A stretch of 64,000 bases of DNA from Butyrivibrio sp. CAG:318 (GTDB lineage: Bacteria > Bacillota > Clostridia > Lachnospirales > Lachnospiraceae), in the NCBI GenBank assembly GCA_000431815.1, contig FR889256.1, positions 16,436-80,435 of the forward strand, read 5' to 3'. Shown in pieces: positions 25,428-33,144 of this stretch. How positions within the stretch are numbered: position 1 is the first letter of the stretch; each line of letters starts with the position of its first letter. The notes below the pieces were generated by a model. It saw only the letters and a list, made by a program, of their open reading frames with translations. It had not been told where the DNA came from and made no database searches. The position numbers and the translations under genes are program-made.

Positions 25428-25504
25428 AAACACTCCCTCAATATATTTTACAGAATGGTGTGGCAAAGTCTGCGTCATGTAAGATAAAGAAGGGAGTGTT
25501 TTTA
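25428..25504 (+). promoter_or_regulatory. Structured leader that contains the next gene's ribosome binding site
   Basis: An 11-bp inverted repeat, AAACACTCCCT (25428-25438) with AGGGAGTGTTT (25491-25501), encloses two smaller nested pairs (ATTTTACA with TGTAAGAT; TGGTG with CGTCA). The 3' arm includes AGGGAGTG, the ribosome binding site of the DUF6128-like gene 6 bases further on, and is followed by TTTT. It can be read either as the rsmA terminator or as a leader that hides the ribosome binding site. Confidence 0.6.
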
Positions 25505-25506
25505 TA

Positions 25507-26427
25507 ATGGAATACAACAGGATGGTGGCATACATATATTCGTATAATGATGGACAGAAGTGTAAGAATACCGGCTTTGCCAAGATCGAGGTCAGACAGG
25601 ACATACTTAAACTGCAGATAAATATGAAGGGTGCCTATTCTGATAATAATTGTGAGTGGAATGTCAATCTTTTTTACCGGAAAAACAATTTAATAATCGG
25701 TGTTGCGTTGGGAAATATGGTAATCCGGAATGGTGTCGGAGAATTCAGGTATGCCGGAAATGCATTAAATATTGAAAACAGCGGCATATCATTTGATAGT
25801 ATAAAAGGCCTGTATATTGAGAAAAAATCAGAGGAAACCGACCGGCGGAAGATGTATGCCAGTGAATGGGATGACCTGGGATTTGATCCGGCGGGAATAC
25901 TTGCAAGGGACTGGGCAAAAGCAGAAGGGAAGATAATGGTCGAATTCGCCGGAGAGGGACAGAAAGTGGCACCGGCAGAAGAAGCGGTTTTGCATGCGGC
26001 GGAAGCAGAGTGCTGTCCGGTTCCGGATACGGAGTGCGGTGATGAAAAAACACAGCCGGTAGTTTGTAATGATGAGTGGTATGGGAAACTAGCCGCAGAA
26101 AAGACGCATGTCTTTCTTTTTGCGGATGATGAGCTGTATGACATAATAGAGATTACACCGGATGACATAGAGTGCCTCCCGGACACCAACTGGGGGCTTA
26201 AAAACAACAGTTTTCTTAATCACGGTTATTTTCAGTTCAGACATCTGATCCTGGGAAAAATTTACGGCGGGGAGCCACAGAGATATTTTATTGGTGTTCC
26301 GGGTATTTTTGCCAGACGCGACCGCAATACGGCGGCAATGTTCGGATTCAATCATTTTAAATTCAGCATGAGAAGTGATGTGCAGCTGAGCCAGTTCGGT
26401 TACTGGTACAGACAATTGGATTGTTAA
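25507..26427 (+). CDS. DUF6128-like protein of unknown function
   Basis: A 306-residue protein with no signal peptide or membrane segment. Two parts: an N-terminal beta-rich domain (about 1-105: MVAYIYSYNDGQKCKNTG, FAKIEVR, LFYRKNNLIIGVALG) and, after a Glu/Ala/Pro-rich linker (about 140-190), a conserved C-terminal domain (about 190-306: WYGKLAAEKTHVF, LPDTNWGLKNNSFLNHGYF, YFIGVPGIFARRD, SQFGYWYRQLDC). The ordering matches DUF6128 proteins of Lachnospiraceae as I remember them. Function unknown. It lies behind the leader hairpin described separately and before a bidirectional terminator. Confidence 0.72.
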   Translation: MEYNRMVAYIYSYNDGQKCKNTGFAKIEVRQDILKLQINMKGAYSDNNCEWNVNLFYRKNNLIIGVALGNMVIRNGVGEFRYAGNALNIENSGISFDSIKGLYIEKKSEETDRRKMYASEWDDLGFDPAGILARDWAKAEGKIMVEFAGEGQKVAPAEEAVLHAAEAECCPVPDTECGDEKTQPVVCNDEWYGKLAAEKTHVFLFADDELYDIIEITPDDIECLPDTNWGLKNNSFLNHGYFQFRHLILGKIYGGEPQRYFIGVPGIFARRDRNTAAMFGFNHFKFSMRSDVQLSQFGYWYRQLDC

Positions 26428-26429
26428 GA

Positions 26430-26465
26430 AAATGCGGAAGAAACTTTAATGTCTCTTCCGCATTT
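26430..26465. terminator. Bidirectional terminator overlapping the end of tadA
   Basis: Perfect 11-bp stem AAATGCGGAAG (26430-26440) with CTTCCGCATTT (26455-26465), T-rich on both sides. The tadA stop codon lies in the loop, so the last tadA codons form part of the stem. Confidence 0.85.
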
Positions 26466-26904
26466 CTTTGAAAAAATCCTGAAGCATGGTCCGGCATTCA
26501 TCCACAAGGACACCGGACGTAAGTTCTGCTTTGTGGTTAAAACCGTCCATCTGCAGGAGGTTGATCACGGAGCCGGCACATCCGGCTTTGGGGTTCATCG
26601 CGCCGACCACGACCCGCGGAATCCTCGCCTGGACAATTGCTCCGGCACACATCGGACAAGGTTCCAGTGTGATATACATGGTGCAGTCTTCCAACCGCCA
26701 GTCACCGATTACCTTGGCGGCTTTGCGGATGGCGATTATTTCGGCATGGGCAAGCGTGCTTTTATCGGTGTTCCGCCTGTTATAACCGCGTGCTATTATT
26801 TTATCATCATATACGATAACGCATCCTATCGGGACCTCGTCTATTTTCGCCGCTTTGCGGGCTTGTTTAATCGCTTCGCGCATGTATTTTTCATCAGTTG
26901 TCAT
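26446..26904 (-). CDS. tadA: tRNA adenosine(34) deaminase TadA
   Basis: A 152-residue zinc deaminase that converts A34 of tRNA-Arg(ACG) to inosine. The catalytic HAE is in TLAHAEIIAI and the zinc ligands in LEPCPMCAGA; VPIGCVIVYDD is the N-terminal strand. I chose the ATG at 26904, with GAGGTG upstream; a GTG three codons earlier overlaps the preceding gene and is less likely. The gene begins one base after the stop of the GNAT gene, so the two are coupled. Confidence 0.96.
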   Translation of the reverse strand: MTTDEKYMREAIKQARKAAKIDEVPIGCVIVYDDKIIARGYNRRNTDKSTLAHAEIIAIRKAAKVIGDWRLEDCTMYITLEPCPMCAGAIVQARIPRVVVGAMNPKAGCAGSVINLLQMDGFNHKAELTSGVLVDECRTMLQDFFKEMRKRH

Positions 26905-26905
26905 A

Positions 26906-27460
26906 TCAAACACCTCGCATGTCTATTAACGAATAATGCCTGTGGTCACGGTAACGGCCGCGCATATAAACCAGCGAACGGGACAGGCCTTCGTACTCAA
27001 AACCAAGTCTGGTCAGCAGACTCATTGAACGGAAATTGTCGGGCAGAGTGTAAGCATCGATGCGGTGCAGGTTCGCGTCGGTAAAAATTGCTTCAATGAG
27101 CCTTGAAATCGCTTCGATGGCATATCCGTTATGCCAGAACTGCGGCAGCAGCTTATATCCTATTGTACAGGAATTATAGATTCCGCGCTGGATGTTGGAA
27201 AATGAAGCGGTTCCGATAATGGTGTCCGGTGCGTCCTTAAGTTTCCAGAAATAGCGCATATATGTGCCGTGCATGAAGGCGCTGTATTCAGCGTAAAGAC
27301 ATGCACTCTGGTAATCGAGAGTGTAAAAATTAGGGTTTTTGTCTGCTTCGACAGGCTCAAAGGTCTGCCGTCCTTCCGAGTAAAAACTAAGAACCGGGAC
27401 GGCGGCTGTGTTATCAAGAACCTGTAAAATGAGCCGCTTTGTCTCATATATGGTACGCAT
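26906..27460 (-). CDS. GNAT family N-acetyltransferase (RimJ/RimL-like)
   Basis: A 184-residue acetyltransferase. N-terminal MRTIYETKRLILQVLD is the usual opening of the RimJ/RimL group; IGTASFSNIQRGIYNSCTIGY, then GYAIEAISRLIEAIF (acetyl-CoA loop) and LPDNFRSMSLLTRLGF complete the fold. The group acetylates ribosomal proteins, peptides or small amines; the substrate here is unknown. The start at 27460 follows GAGGTG at 6 bases; a TTG upstream would remove the ribosome binding site from the leader. It is in an operon with tadA. Confidence 0.88.
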   Translation of the reverse strand: MRTIYETKRLILQVLDNTAAVPVLSFYSEGRQTFEPVEADKNPNFYTLDYQSACLYAEYSAFMHGTYMRYFWKLKDAPDTIIGTASFSNIQRGIYNSCTIGYKLLPQFWHNGYAIEAISRLIEAIFTDANLHRIDAYTLPDNFRSMSLLTRLGFEYEGLSRSLVYMRGRYRDHRHYSLIDMRGV

Positions 27461-27548
27461 TGCCGGCACCTCTTCCAATCAAAATATGTAAATATTTTAC
27501 CATCAGAGCGGGAAAACTTCAATTAAGAATATAAGATTGGGAAATAGA

Positions 27549-27607
27549 TAAAATATTATCTACTTATGCTGAAAAAGCTTGAATTTGGATAATATTTTAG
27601 CTATAAT
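27549..27607 (+). promoter_or_regulatory. Promoter and probable autoregulatory operator of the XRE gene
   Basis: TTGAAT (27579-27584), 17 bases, TATAAT (27602-27607). A perfect 12-bp inverted repeat flanks and enters it: TAAAATATTATC (27549-27560) and GATAATATTTTA (27588-27599). The second arm lies in the promoter spacer, so binding there would block RNA polymerase. The left arm is itself near-palindromic (TAGATA-6-TATCTA). Confidence 0.75.
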
Positions 27608-27642
27608 TATTATATATCAAGAACAGGTGGTAATGATATCCG

Positions 27643-27921
27643 ATGAAAAAATATATCTGGGAAACCCCGGAAGAAATTAATCTTAATGTTGCGAAAAGAG
27701 TGCGGAATATAAGGCGCAGGAAGCGCATTTCGCAGAAAGAACTCAGTGAGAGGTCGGGAGTGAGCTATGGCTCAATCAAACGTTTTGAAAGCACCGGTAA
27801 TATAAGTTTTATATCGCTGACAAGGCTGGCGGTGGCACTTGACGCGGCGGACGACATAAGAAATATGTTTACCGATGTTCCGTATGCGTCGATAGAGGAG
27901 GTAATCAATGAGCGCGGATAA
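27643..27921 (+). CDS. XRE family regulator, HipB-like
   Basis: A 92-residue protein with one helix-turn-helix domain (about 13-70: VAKRVRNIRRRKRISQKELS, GVSYGSIKRFESTG, ISLTRLAVALD) and a C-terminal tail (DIRNMFTDVPYASIEEVINERG). This type is usually the first gene of a pair with a HipA-type Ser/Thr kinase, but the next gene here is a lipoprotein, and the 90 bases between hold no HipA fragment that I can recognise. It very likely binds the inverted repeat in its own promoter. It may be an orphan antitoxin or a stand-alone repressor. Confidence 0.85.
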   Translation: MKKYIWETPEEINLNVAKRVRNIRRRKRISQKELSERSGVSYGSIKRFESTGNISFISLTRLAVALDAADDIRNMFTDVPYASIEEVINERG

Positions 27922-28010
27922 TTATAATTGAGGACATACGTGAACGCGTAATGACTGAATTGACAGAGTTTATGTAGGCGGATTATATTCCGTAATGAAA
28001 TGAGGTAAAT

Positions 28011-28997
28011 ATGAAAAAATGTAAAATAATACAATTAACGGGGCTGGCAATAATGTCTGTATTGGTTATATCTGCCTGTGGCAAATCAGTTAAGACCATG
28101 TCAACTATATCCATAAGCAGGTATGAGACATCGCCGCAAGAGGAGACCGAAACAACAGACATTAATGAGAGTGTTACCGATACGCACAATACAGAAACAC
28201 CCGGCGTAAACGAAACGAACACCATTAATGAGGCAACAGCACCACCTAAAATTGCAGGGCTTGAAACGGAGGAGGAAGAGATATATGACTTCGATTATAC
28301 ATTACCGAATACATTCGAACAGCCTACCGCAAAAGAAAAACCGGATGAAGTCTCTTACATTAAAGGCATGTATAATGCTGAATTAAGCTGGGACGGAAAA
28401 GACCACAAAAAGAGTGTTGATGATGGGAAAGAACTTTCTGACCGGGAAATGCTTATAAGTGCACTGTCGGGCAGACATAGTTTTACATATCGCATACTGA
28501 AGACGGAAGATTCAAATTCACTATATATTTATGATAACAAGCCGATTAACATAGCCGAGTTGAGGTATATTTTATCAATATATGGATATGAACTGAACGA
28601 TTTTACTACGGTTGATATGGACGGTGATGGCCTTAAAGAAGCGGTTGTCAGATGCGCATACGGAATACATAGGTTATGTATGATTTTTTATGTACAGGGT
28701 GGAAATGTTTACATGACTGCTTTTGAAGAGCGTTCCATGCCTTGTATTTTTAAGACATCAGGTGAGTTTATCGCTCCGGACGGAAGTATTTCGCGCATGA
28801 AATTCACATCTGAAAATGTGGATATTCAAAAAACAGTAACATACGATATCGATGATAACGGTGATGCAATATATTATATTAACGGTGATAACGTATCTGA
28901 ATCAGAATATGACCACTTCTGTGACGAATGGGAAAGCAGCGGAACGAATTGTGAGTTTGTCAGACTGACGGCAGAGAATATCAATAAGTACCAATAA
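28011..28997 (+). CDS. Hypothetical lipoprotein
   Basis: A 328-residue exported protein. The N-terminus has a lipobox (LVISAC; Cys at residue 23) after a short hydrophobic signal, then a Thr/Glu-rich spacer (about 25-90). The mature part ends in a domain with VDMDGDGLKEAVVR, a DxDxDG calcium-binding-like loop like those in FG-GAP or VCBS repeat proteins, followed by beta-rich sequence (RLCMIFYVQGGNVYMTAF). I do not recognise the family. The start has GAGGT upstream. It follows the XRE gene at 90 bases and may be under its control; this is only inferred from position. Confidence 0.75.
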   Translation: MKKCKIIQLTGLAIMSVLVISACGKSVKTMSTISISRYETSPQEETETTDINESVTDTHNTETPGVNETNTINEATAPPKIAGLETEEEEIYDFDYTLPNTFEQPTAKEKPDEVSYIKGMYNAELSWDGKDHKKSVDDGKELSDREMLISALSGRHSFTYRILKTEDSNSLYIYDNKPINIAELRYILSIYGYELNDFTTVDMDGDGLKEAVVRCAYGIHRLCMIFYVQGGNVYMTAFEERSMPCIFKTSGEFIAPDGSISRMKFTSENVDIQKTVTYDIDDNGDAIYYINGDNVSESEYDHFCDEWESSGTNCEFVRLTAENINKYQ

Positions 28998-29019
28998 GTA
29001 TCAAGTAAATTCAAATTTC

Positions 29020-29048
29020 TTGACATATTTTCGGAAAATGGGTATACT
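29020..29048 (+). promoter_or_regulatory. Promoter of the SRP RNA gene
   Basis: TTGACA, 17 bases, TATACT. Confidence 0.85.
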
Positions 29049-29094
29049 GAATAATGCCGTGTTCATAACGGTATAAATTAATATTGTTAATACA

Positions 29095-29368
29095 TTTCCA
29101 TGCAGCCGGGGAAGTAGCGGCTCCCTGTACCTGAAATCCGCTATAGCAGGGGTGATGTTCTGTTTCGGGCATTGCATATAATCGCTGCCCGGGCAGACCG
29201 GTGTTGAAATCTGGGTCTTGCGCAATAGGAATCTGTGAACCATGTCAGGTCGGGAACGAAGCAGCATTAAGCGGAACCTCCTATGTGACGCAAGGGCACC
29301 TGGATTGAGCCGGTATGTCCGGTAACGGGTTTTAGTGTAATGCACAACGCAGAACGCATGGATTTTTT
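29095..29368 (+). ncRNA. ffs: Signal recognition particle RNA (large, Firmicutes type)
   Basis: About 270 bases. The 5' part folds as an Alu domain (GGGGAAGTAGCGG, CCCTGTACCTG, CCGCTATAGCAGGG). The S-domain apical hairpin, which binds Ffh, has GTCAGGTCGGGAACGAAGCA near 29244-29263 with the GGAA-type tetraloop and the asymmetric loop. Long-range pairing is visible: TCCATG (29097-29102) with CATGGA (29357-29362), GTTCTG with CAGAAC, and TTGCGC-AATAGGA with its distal partner. Six T follow the 3' end as terminator. The exact mature 5' end is uncertain. About 130 bases to pfkA hold only an unproven hairpin (GCAGACA with TGTCTGC). Confidence 0.95.
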
Positions 29369-29498
29369 ATGCCGGTAATTGCAAAGCATCATTGCATTAT
29401 TGTCCCGGATTGGTTAATATAATAAATATACAATACCTGTGCAGACATCCGTAATGGACTGTCTGCTGCCCATAACAGCGGTAAGGAGGATTAAGATT

Positions 29499-30572
29499 AT
29501 GCTCAGAATAGGAATGTTGACCAGCGGTGGCGACTGCCAGAGCCTTAATGCAGCGATGAGAGGAGTTGCGAAAGCACTCTACAGCGCACGTAAGGATGTT
29601 AAGATTATTGGATTTGAAGATGGATATAAGGGTCTTATTTACGGCAAATACCGTGAGATGAGTGACAGTGATTTTTCGGGAATACTCACGGAAGGCGGAA
29701 CCATTCTCGGAAGTTCCAGACAGCCGTTCAAACTTATGCGTGTGCCGGATGAGAACGGGCTGGATAAAGTTAAGGCTATGAAAGATAATTATGCGAAGCT
29801 TAAGCTTGACTGCCTTGTAATTCTCGGTGGCAACGGAACACAGAAGACGGCGAATCTTCTCAGGGAAGAAGGACTTAATATCGTGTCACTTCCTAAGACG
29901 ATAGATAATGATTTATGGGGAACCGATATTACATTCGGTTTTCAGAGTGCTGTTGATGTCGCTACGAATGCGATTGATTGTATTCATACCACGGCATCTT
30001 CACATGGCAGGGTATTCATCGTGGAAGTTATGGGTCATAAGGTCGGATGGATCACATTGCATGCCGGAATTGCCGGTGGTGCTGATATAATACTTATTCC
30101 GGAGATTCCTTACGATATTGATAAGGTTGTAAAGAAGCTCGAAGAAAGGAATAAGAAAGGCAAGAATTTCTCAATTCTCGCAGTTGCTGAGGGTGCGATA
30201 TCTAAAGAAGATGCGGCACTCCCGAAGAAAGAACTTAAGAAGAAACTGGCACAGAATCCTTATCCGTCAGTATCTTATAAGATAGGCAAAGAGATCGAAG
30301 AAAGACTTGGACAGGAAGTCAGAATTACTGTTCCGGGTCATACACAGAGAGGCGGAAGCCCGTGTCCGTATGACAGAGTGCTTTCGACAATGTTTGGCGC
30401 AGAGGCTGCCAGACTTATTCTTAATAAAGAATTTGGCAAGATGGTTGCCATGAAGAATAATGAGATTACTTCCGTGCCGCTTGAGGAGATTGCGGGCAAG
30501 CTTAAGACTATAGATCCGGAGTGCGCTATTATAAGAGATGCTAAGGTTCTCGGAATAGGATTCGGAGATTAG
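29499..30572 (+). CDS. pfkA: 6-phosphofructokinase
   Basis: A 357-residue phosphofructokinase. Motifs: GMLTSGGDCQSLNAAMRG at the N-terminus, LGGNGTQKTA (the nucleotide-binding GGxGT), LPKTIDNDLWGTD (fructose 6-phosphate), EVMGHKVGWI and the late PGHTQRGGSPCPYDR. It is longer than the classical B. subtilis PfkA (319 aa) and looks like the long mixed-substrate group; GGNGT in place of GGDGS is compatible with ATP use but the phosphoryl donor (ATP or PPi) should be tested. The start at 29499 has AAGGAGG upstream; earlier in-frame starts lie in the leader. Confidence 0.94.
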   Translation: MLRIGMLTSGGDCQSLNAAMRGVAKALYSARKDVKIIGFEDGYKGLIYGKYREMSDSDFSGILTEGGTILGSSRQPFKLMRVPDENGLDKVKAMKDNYAKLKLDCLVILGGNGTQKTANLLREEGLNIVSLPKTIDNDLWGTDITFGFQSAVDVATNAIDCIHTTASSHGRVFIVEVMGHKVGWITLHAGIAGGADIILIPEIPYDIDKVVKKLEERNKKGKNFSILAVAEGAISKEDAALPKKELKKKLAQNPYPSVSYKIGKEIEERLGQEVRITVPGHTQRGGSPCPYDRVLSTMFGAEAARLILNKEFGKMVAMKNNEITSVPLEEIAGKLKTIDPECAIIRDAKVLGIGFGD

Positions 30573-30586
30573 ACAGGAGACGGAAC

Positions 30587-32173
30587 GTGTCATATACAGC
30601 ATTATACAGGAAATGGCGGCCGAACACCTTTGAGGATGTGAAGGGCCAGGACCATATAGTTAGAACATTAACCAACCAGATAGAGACGGACAGAGTCGGG
30701 CATGCGTATCTGTTTTGCGGAACGCGTGGAACCGGTAAGACGACCGTTGCCAAGATTCTTGCGAGAGCTGTTAATTGCGAACATCCGGTGAACGGAAGTC
30801 CGTGCGGCGAGTGCGAGGTATGTAAAGCGATTGCGAACGGTTCGTCATTGAATGTTATAGAGATAGATGCGGCAAGTAATAACGGTGTGGACAATATCAG
30901 GCAGATACGTGAGGAAGTCTCGTACAGGCCGACCGAAGGCCGTTATAAAGTATATATAATCGATGAGGTTCATATGCTTTCGATAGGAGCTTTTAATGCT
31001 CTTTTGAAGACACTTGAGGAACCGCCCGAGTATGTTATTTTTATACTGGCCACAACAGAATCACATAAGATACCTGTAACCATAATGTCCAGATGCCAGC
31101 GGTATGATTTTAAGCGTATATCGGTGGAAGTTATCACTGACAGGCTTAAAGAGCTTACGGCGGCAGAGCATGTTGATGTTGAAGAACGTGCACTTGAATA
31201 TATTGCCAAGATGGCCGATGGGGCGATGCGTGACGCATTAAGTCTTCTGGATCAGTGCGTGGCATTTTATACCAATGGAACGCTCCGGTATGAGGATGTG
31301 TTGGAAGTCCTTGGGGCGGTGGACACAGAGGTGTTCTCGGATATGCTCCGTATGATAATTAACGGCGACATAACCGGAGTCATTAAAGAGTTAGATGAAC
31401 TTATACTTGCCGGAAGGGATCTGTCACAGTTTGTATCGGATTTTACATGGTATATCCGTAATCTGCTTATGCTTAAGACATCGCCTGAATCAGAGAGCAT
31501 GATAGATATGTCGGCGGAGAATATGGCGCGCCTTAAGGAAGAAGCATTCATGCTTGACGGCAGCGAAATGATAAGATATATAAGGATACTTTCGGAACTC
31601 ACGCAGTCGATTAAGTTCGCGGGGCAGAAGAGGGTGCAGGTTGAGGTGGCACTTATCAAGCTTGCCAGACCGCAGATGGAGACAGATACGGAATCTCTTG
31701 CGGAGCGTATCGGAAGACTTGAGGAACTGGTTAAAGAGAAAGAAGATCTCATTGCACTTAATGCGATAAGACCGGAGATACCTGTTGGAAGTGTGTCCGT
31801 ACCGCAGATATCGGCACCTCCGGCATCCAAGAGTATCAGGAAAGAGATCAAGGCGCTTCCGGAAGACCTTCGGAAGGTTGCCGAGAACTGGCGCGGAATT
31901 ATAGGCCAGTCGGAGAATGTATATGCTAATTTTCTTAAGGAAACCAGAATAACGGTTGACGGTGATAAGCTTGTACTTGTCACGGAGAATGCGTTTGTAC
32001 ATGATTTTTTAAGCAAAGATAAATCAATGGATGCGCTTAAGGGCGTAATAGAAAATACAATAGGCAAAGCGGTCGATATAGAGATACGGCTGCTTGAACA
32101 GGGAAAGTCATTTGAAGATTCTTTTACAGATGTAGAAGAATACGTTAAAATGAATATATCAATAGAAGATTAA
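30587..32173 (+). CDS. dnaX: DNA polymerase III subunit gamma/tau
   Basis: A 528-residue clamp-loader ATPase. It begins YTALYRKWRPNTFEDVKGQD, then Walker A GTRGTGKTTVAKILA, a zinc module with C-x8-C-x2-C-x2-C (CEHPVNGSPCGECEVC), Walker B YIIDEVHML and sensor region TIMSRCQRYDF. The C-terminal ~150 residues are the tau-like region. The start is GTG, with AGGAG 7 bases upstream. It is followed closely by ebfC and recR, the universal dnaX-ebfC-recR order. Confidence 0.97.
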   Translation: MSYTALYRKWRPNTFEDVKGQDHIVRTLTNQIETDRVGHAYLFCGTRGTGKTTVAKILARAVNCEHPVNGSPCGECEVCKAIANGSSLNVIEIDAASNNGVDNIRQIREEVSYRPTEGRYKVYIIDEVHMLSIGAFNALLKTLEEPPEYVIFILATTESHKIPVTIMSRCQRYDFKRISVEVITDRLKELTAAEHVDVEERALEYIAKMADGAMRDALSLLDQCVAFYTNGTLRYEDVLEVLGAVDTEVFSDMLRMIINGDITGVIKELDELILAGRDLSQFVSDFTWYIRNLLMLKTSPESESMIDMSAENMARLKEEAFMLDGSEMIRYIRILSELTQSIKFAGQKRVQVEVALIKLARPQMETDTESLAERIGRLEELVKEKEDLIALNAIRPEIPVGSVSVPQISAPPASKSIRKEIKALPEDLRKVAENWRGIIGQSENVYANFLKETRITVDGDKLVLVTENAFVHDFLSKDKSMDALKGVIENTIGKAVDIEIRLLEQGKSFEDSFTDVEEYVKMNISIED

Positions 32174-32185
32174 AGGAGACTTACA

Positions 32186-32533
32186 ATGGCAAAACGTGGT
32201 GGTTTTCCCGGCGGAGGAATGCCGGGTAATATGAATAATCTGATGAAGCAGGCACAGAGAATGCAGAGACAGATGGAGGAATCCCAGAAAGAACTTGAGG
32301 AGAAGGAATTTACGGCAGCAGCCGGCGGCGGTGCCGTAGAGGTTACCATTACCGGTAAGAAAGAAGTTACCAAGGTTAAACTTTCTCCGGAAGTAGTTGA
32401 TCCTGATGACATAGAGATGCTGGAAGATCTTATTGTTGCGGCTACCAACGAGGCAATAAGACAGGTTGAGGACAGCACACAGGAGTCCATGGCTAAGATT
32501 ACGGGAGGACTCGGAGGAGGATTTCCTTTCTGA
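32186..32533 (+). CDS. ebfC: Nucleoid-associated protein EbfC/YbaB
   Basis: A 115-residue protein with a Gly/Met-rich N-terminus (GGFPGGGMPGNM), a coiled helix (MKQAQRMQRQMEESQKELEE), the FTAAAGGGAVEVTITGKKEV core and EDLIVAATNEAIRQ. It forms a tweezer-like dimer that binds DNA. AAAGGAG precedes the ATG. Its stop overlaps the recR start (TGATG). Confidence 0.96.
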   Translation: MAKRGGFPGGGMPGNMNNLMKQAQRMQRQMEESQKELEEKEFTAAAGGGAVEVTITGKKEVTKVKLSPEVVDPDDIEMLEDLIVAATNEAIRQVEDSTQESMAKITGGLGGGFPF

Positions 32534-33129
32534 TGGATTATTACGGAAAGCAGATAAGCAGGTTAATTGAAGAATTGGCAGGACTTCCGGGCGTTGGCGC
32601 CAAGACGGCGCAGCGCCTTGCTTTTCATATAATCAATATGCCAAAGGAGCGCGCACAAGGACTCGCGCAGGCAATAGTCGATGCCAAGAACAATGTACAT
32701 TATTGTAAGGTATGCCAGACACTTACGGACAGTGATGAGTGTCCTATCTGCCGGGATACACAACGGAACCATAAAGAGATTATGGTTGTTGAGAATACAA
32801 GGGACCTTGCGGCATATGAGAAAACCGGCAAGTATACCGGAGTGTATCATGTATTGCATGGGGCAATCTCGCCGATGCTTGGAATAGGCCCGAACGATAT
32901 TAAGATTAAAGAACTTCTCATAAGACTTCAGGGAGATGTTGATGAGGTTATAATCGCCACGAATTCAAGCCTTGAGGGAGAAGCGACGGCGATGTATCTT
33001 TCCAAATTGATCAAACCGACGGGAATAAAGGTTACAAGAATAGCGAGCGGAGTTCCGGTCGGAGGAGACCTTGAATATATAGATGAAGTTACGCTTCTAC
33101 GCGCGCTTGACGGGCGTACGGAGCTTTAG
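32533..33129 (+). CDS. recR: Recombination mediator RecR
   Basis: A 198-residue protein: helix-hairpin-helix (LAGLPGVGAKTAQRLAFHI), four-cysteine zinc finger (CKVCQTLTDSDECPICRD) and a Toprim domain (VVENTRDLAAYEKTG). RecR acts with RecF and RecO to load RecA. Only 15 bases separate it from the JetA-like gene, so the condensin-like set may be read from the same mRNA. Confidence 0.98.
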   Translation: MDYYGKQISRLIEELAGLPGVGAKTAQRLAFHIINMPKERAQGLAQAIVDAKNNVHYCKVCQTLTDSDECPICRDTQRNHKEIMVVENTRDLAAYEKTGKYTGVYHVLHGAISPMLGIGPNDIKIKELLIRLQGDVDEVIIATNSSLEGEATAMYLSKLIKPTGIKVTRIASGVPVGGDLEYIDEVTLLRALDGRTEL

Positions 33130-33144
33130 TATACGGAGGCACTT

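Noticed and set aside
29001..29345. Minus-strand open frame over the SRP RNA
   Set aside because: The plus-strand RNA signature, promoter and terminator explain the sequence.
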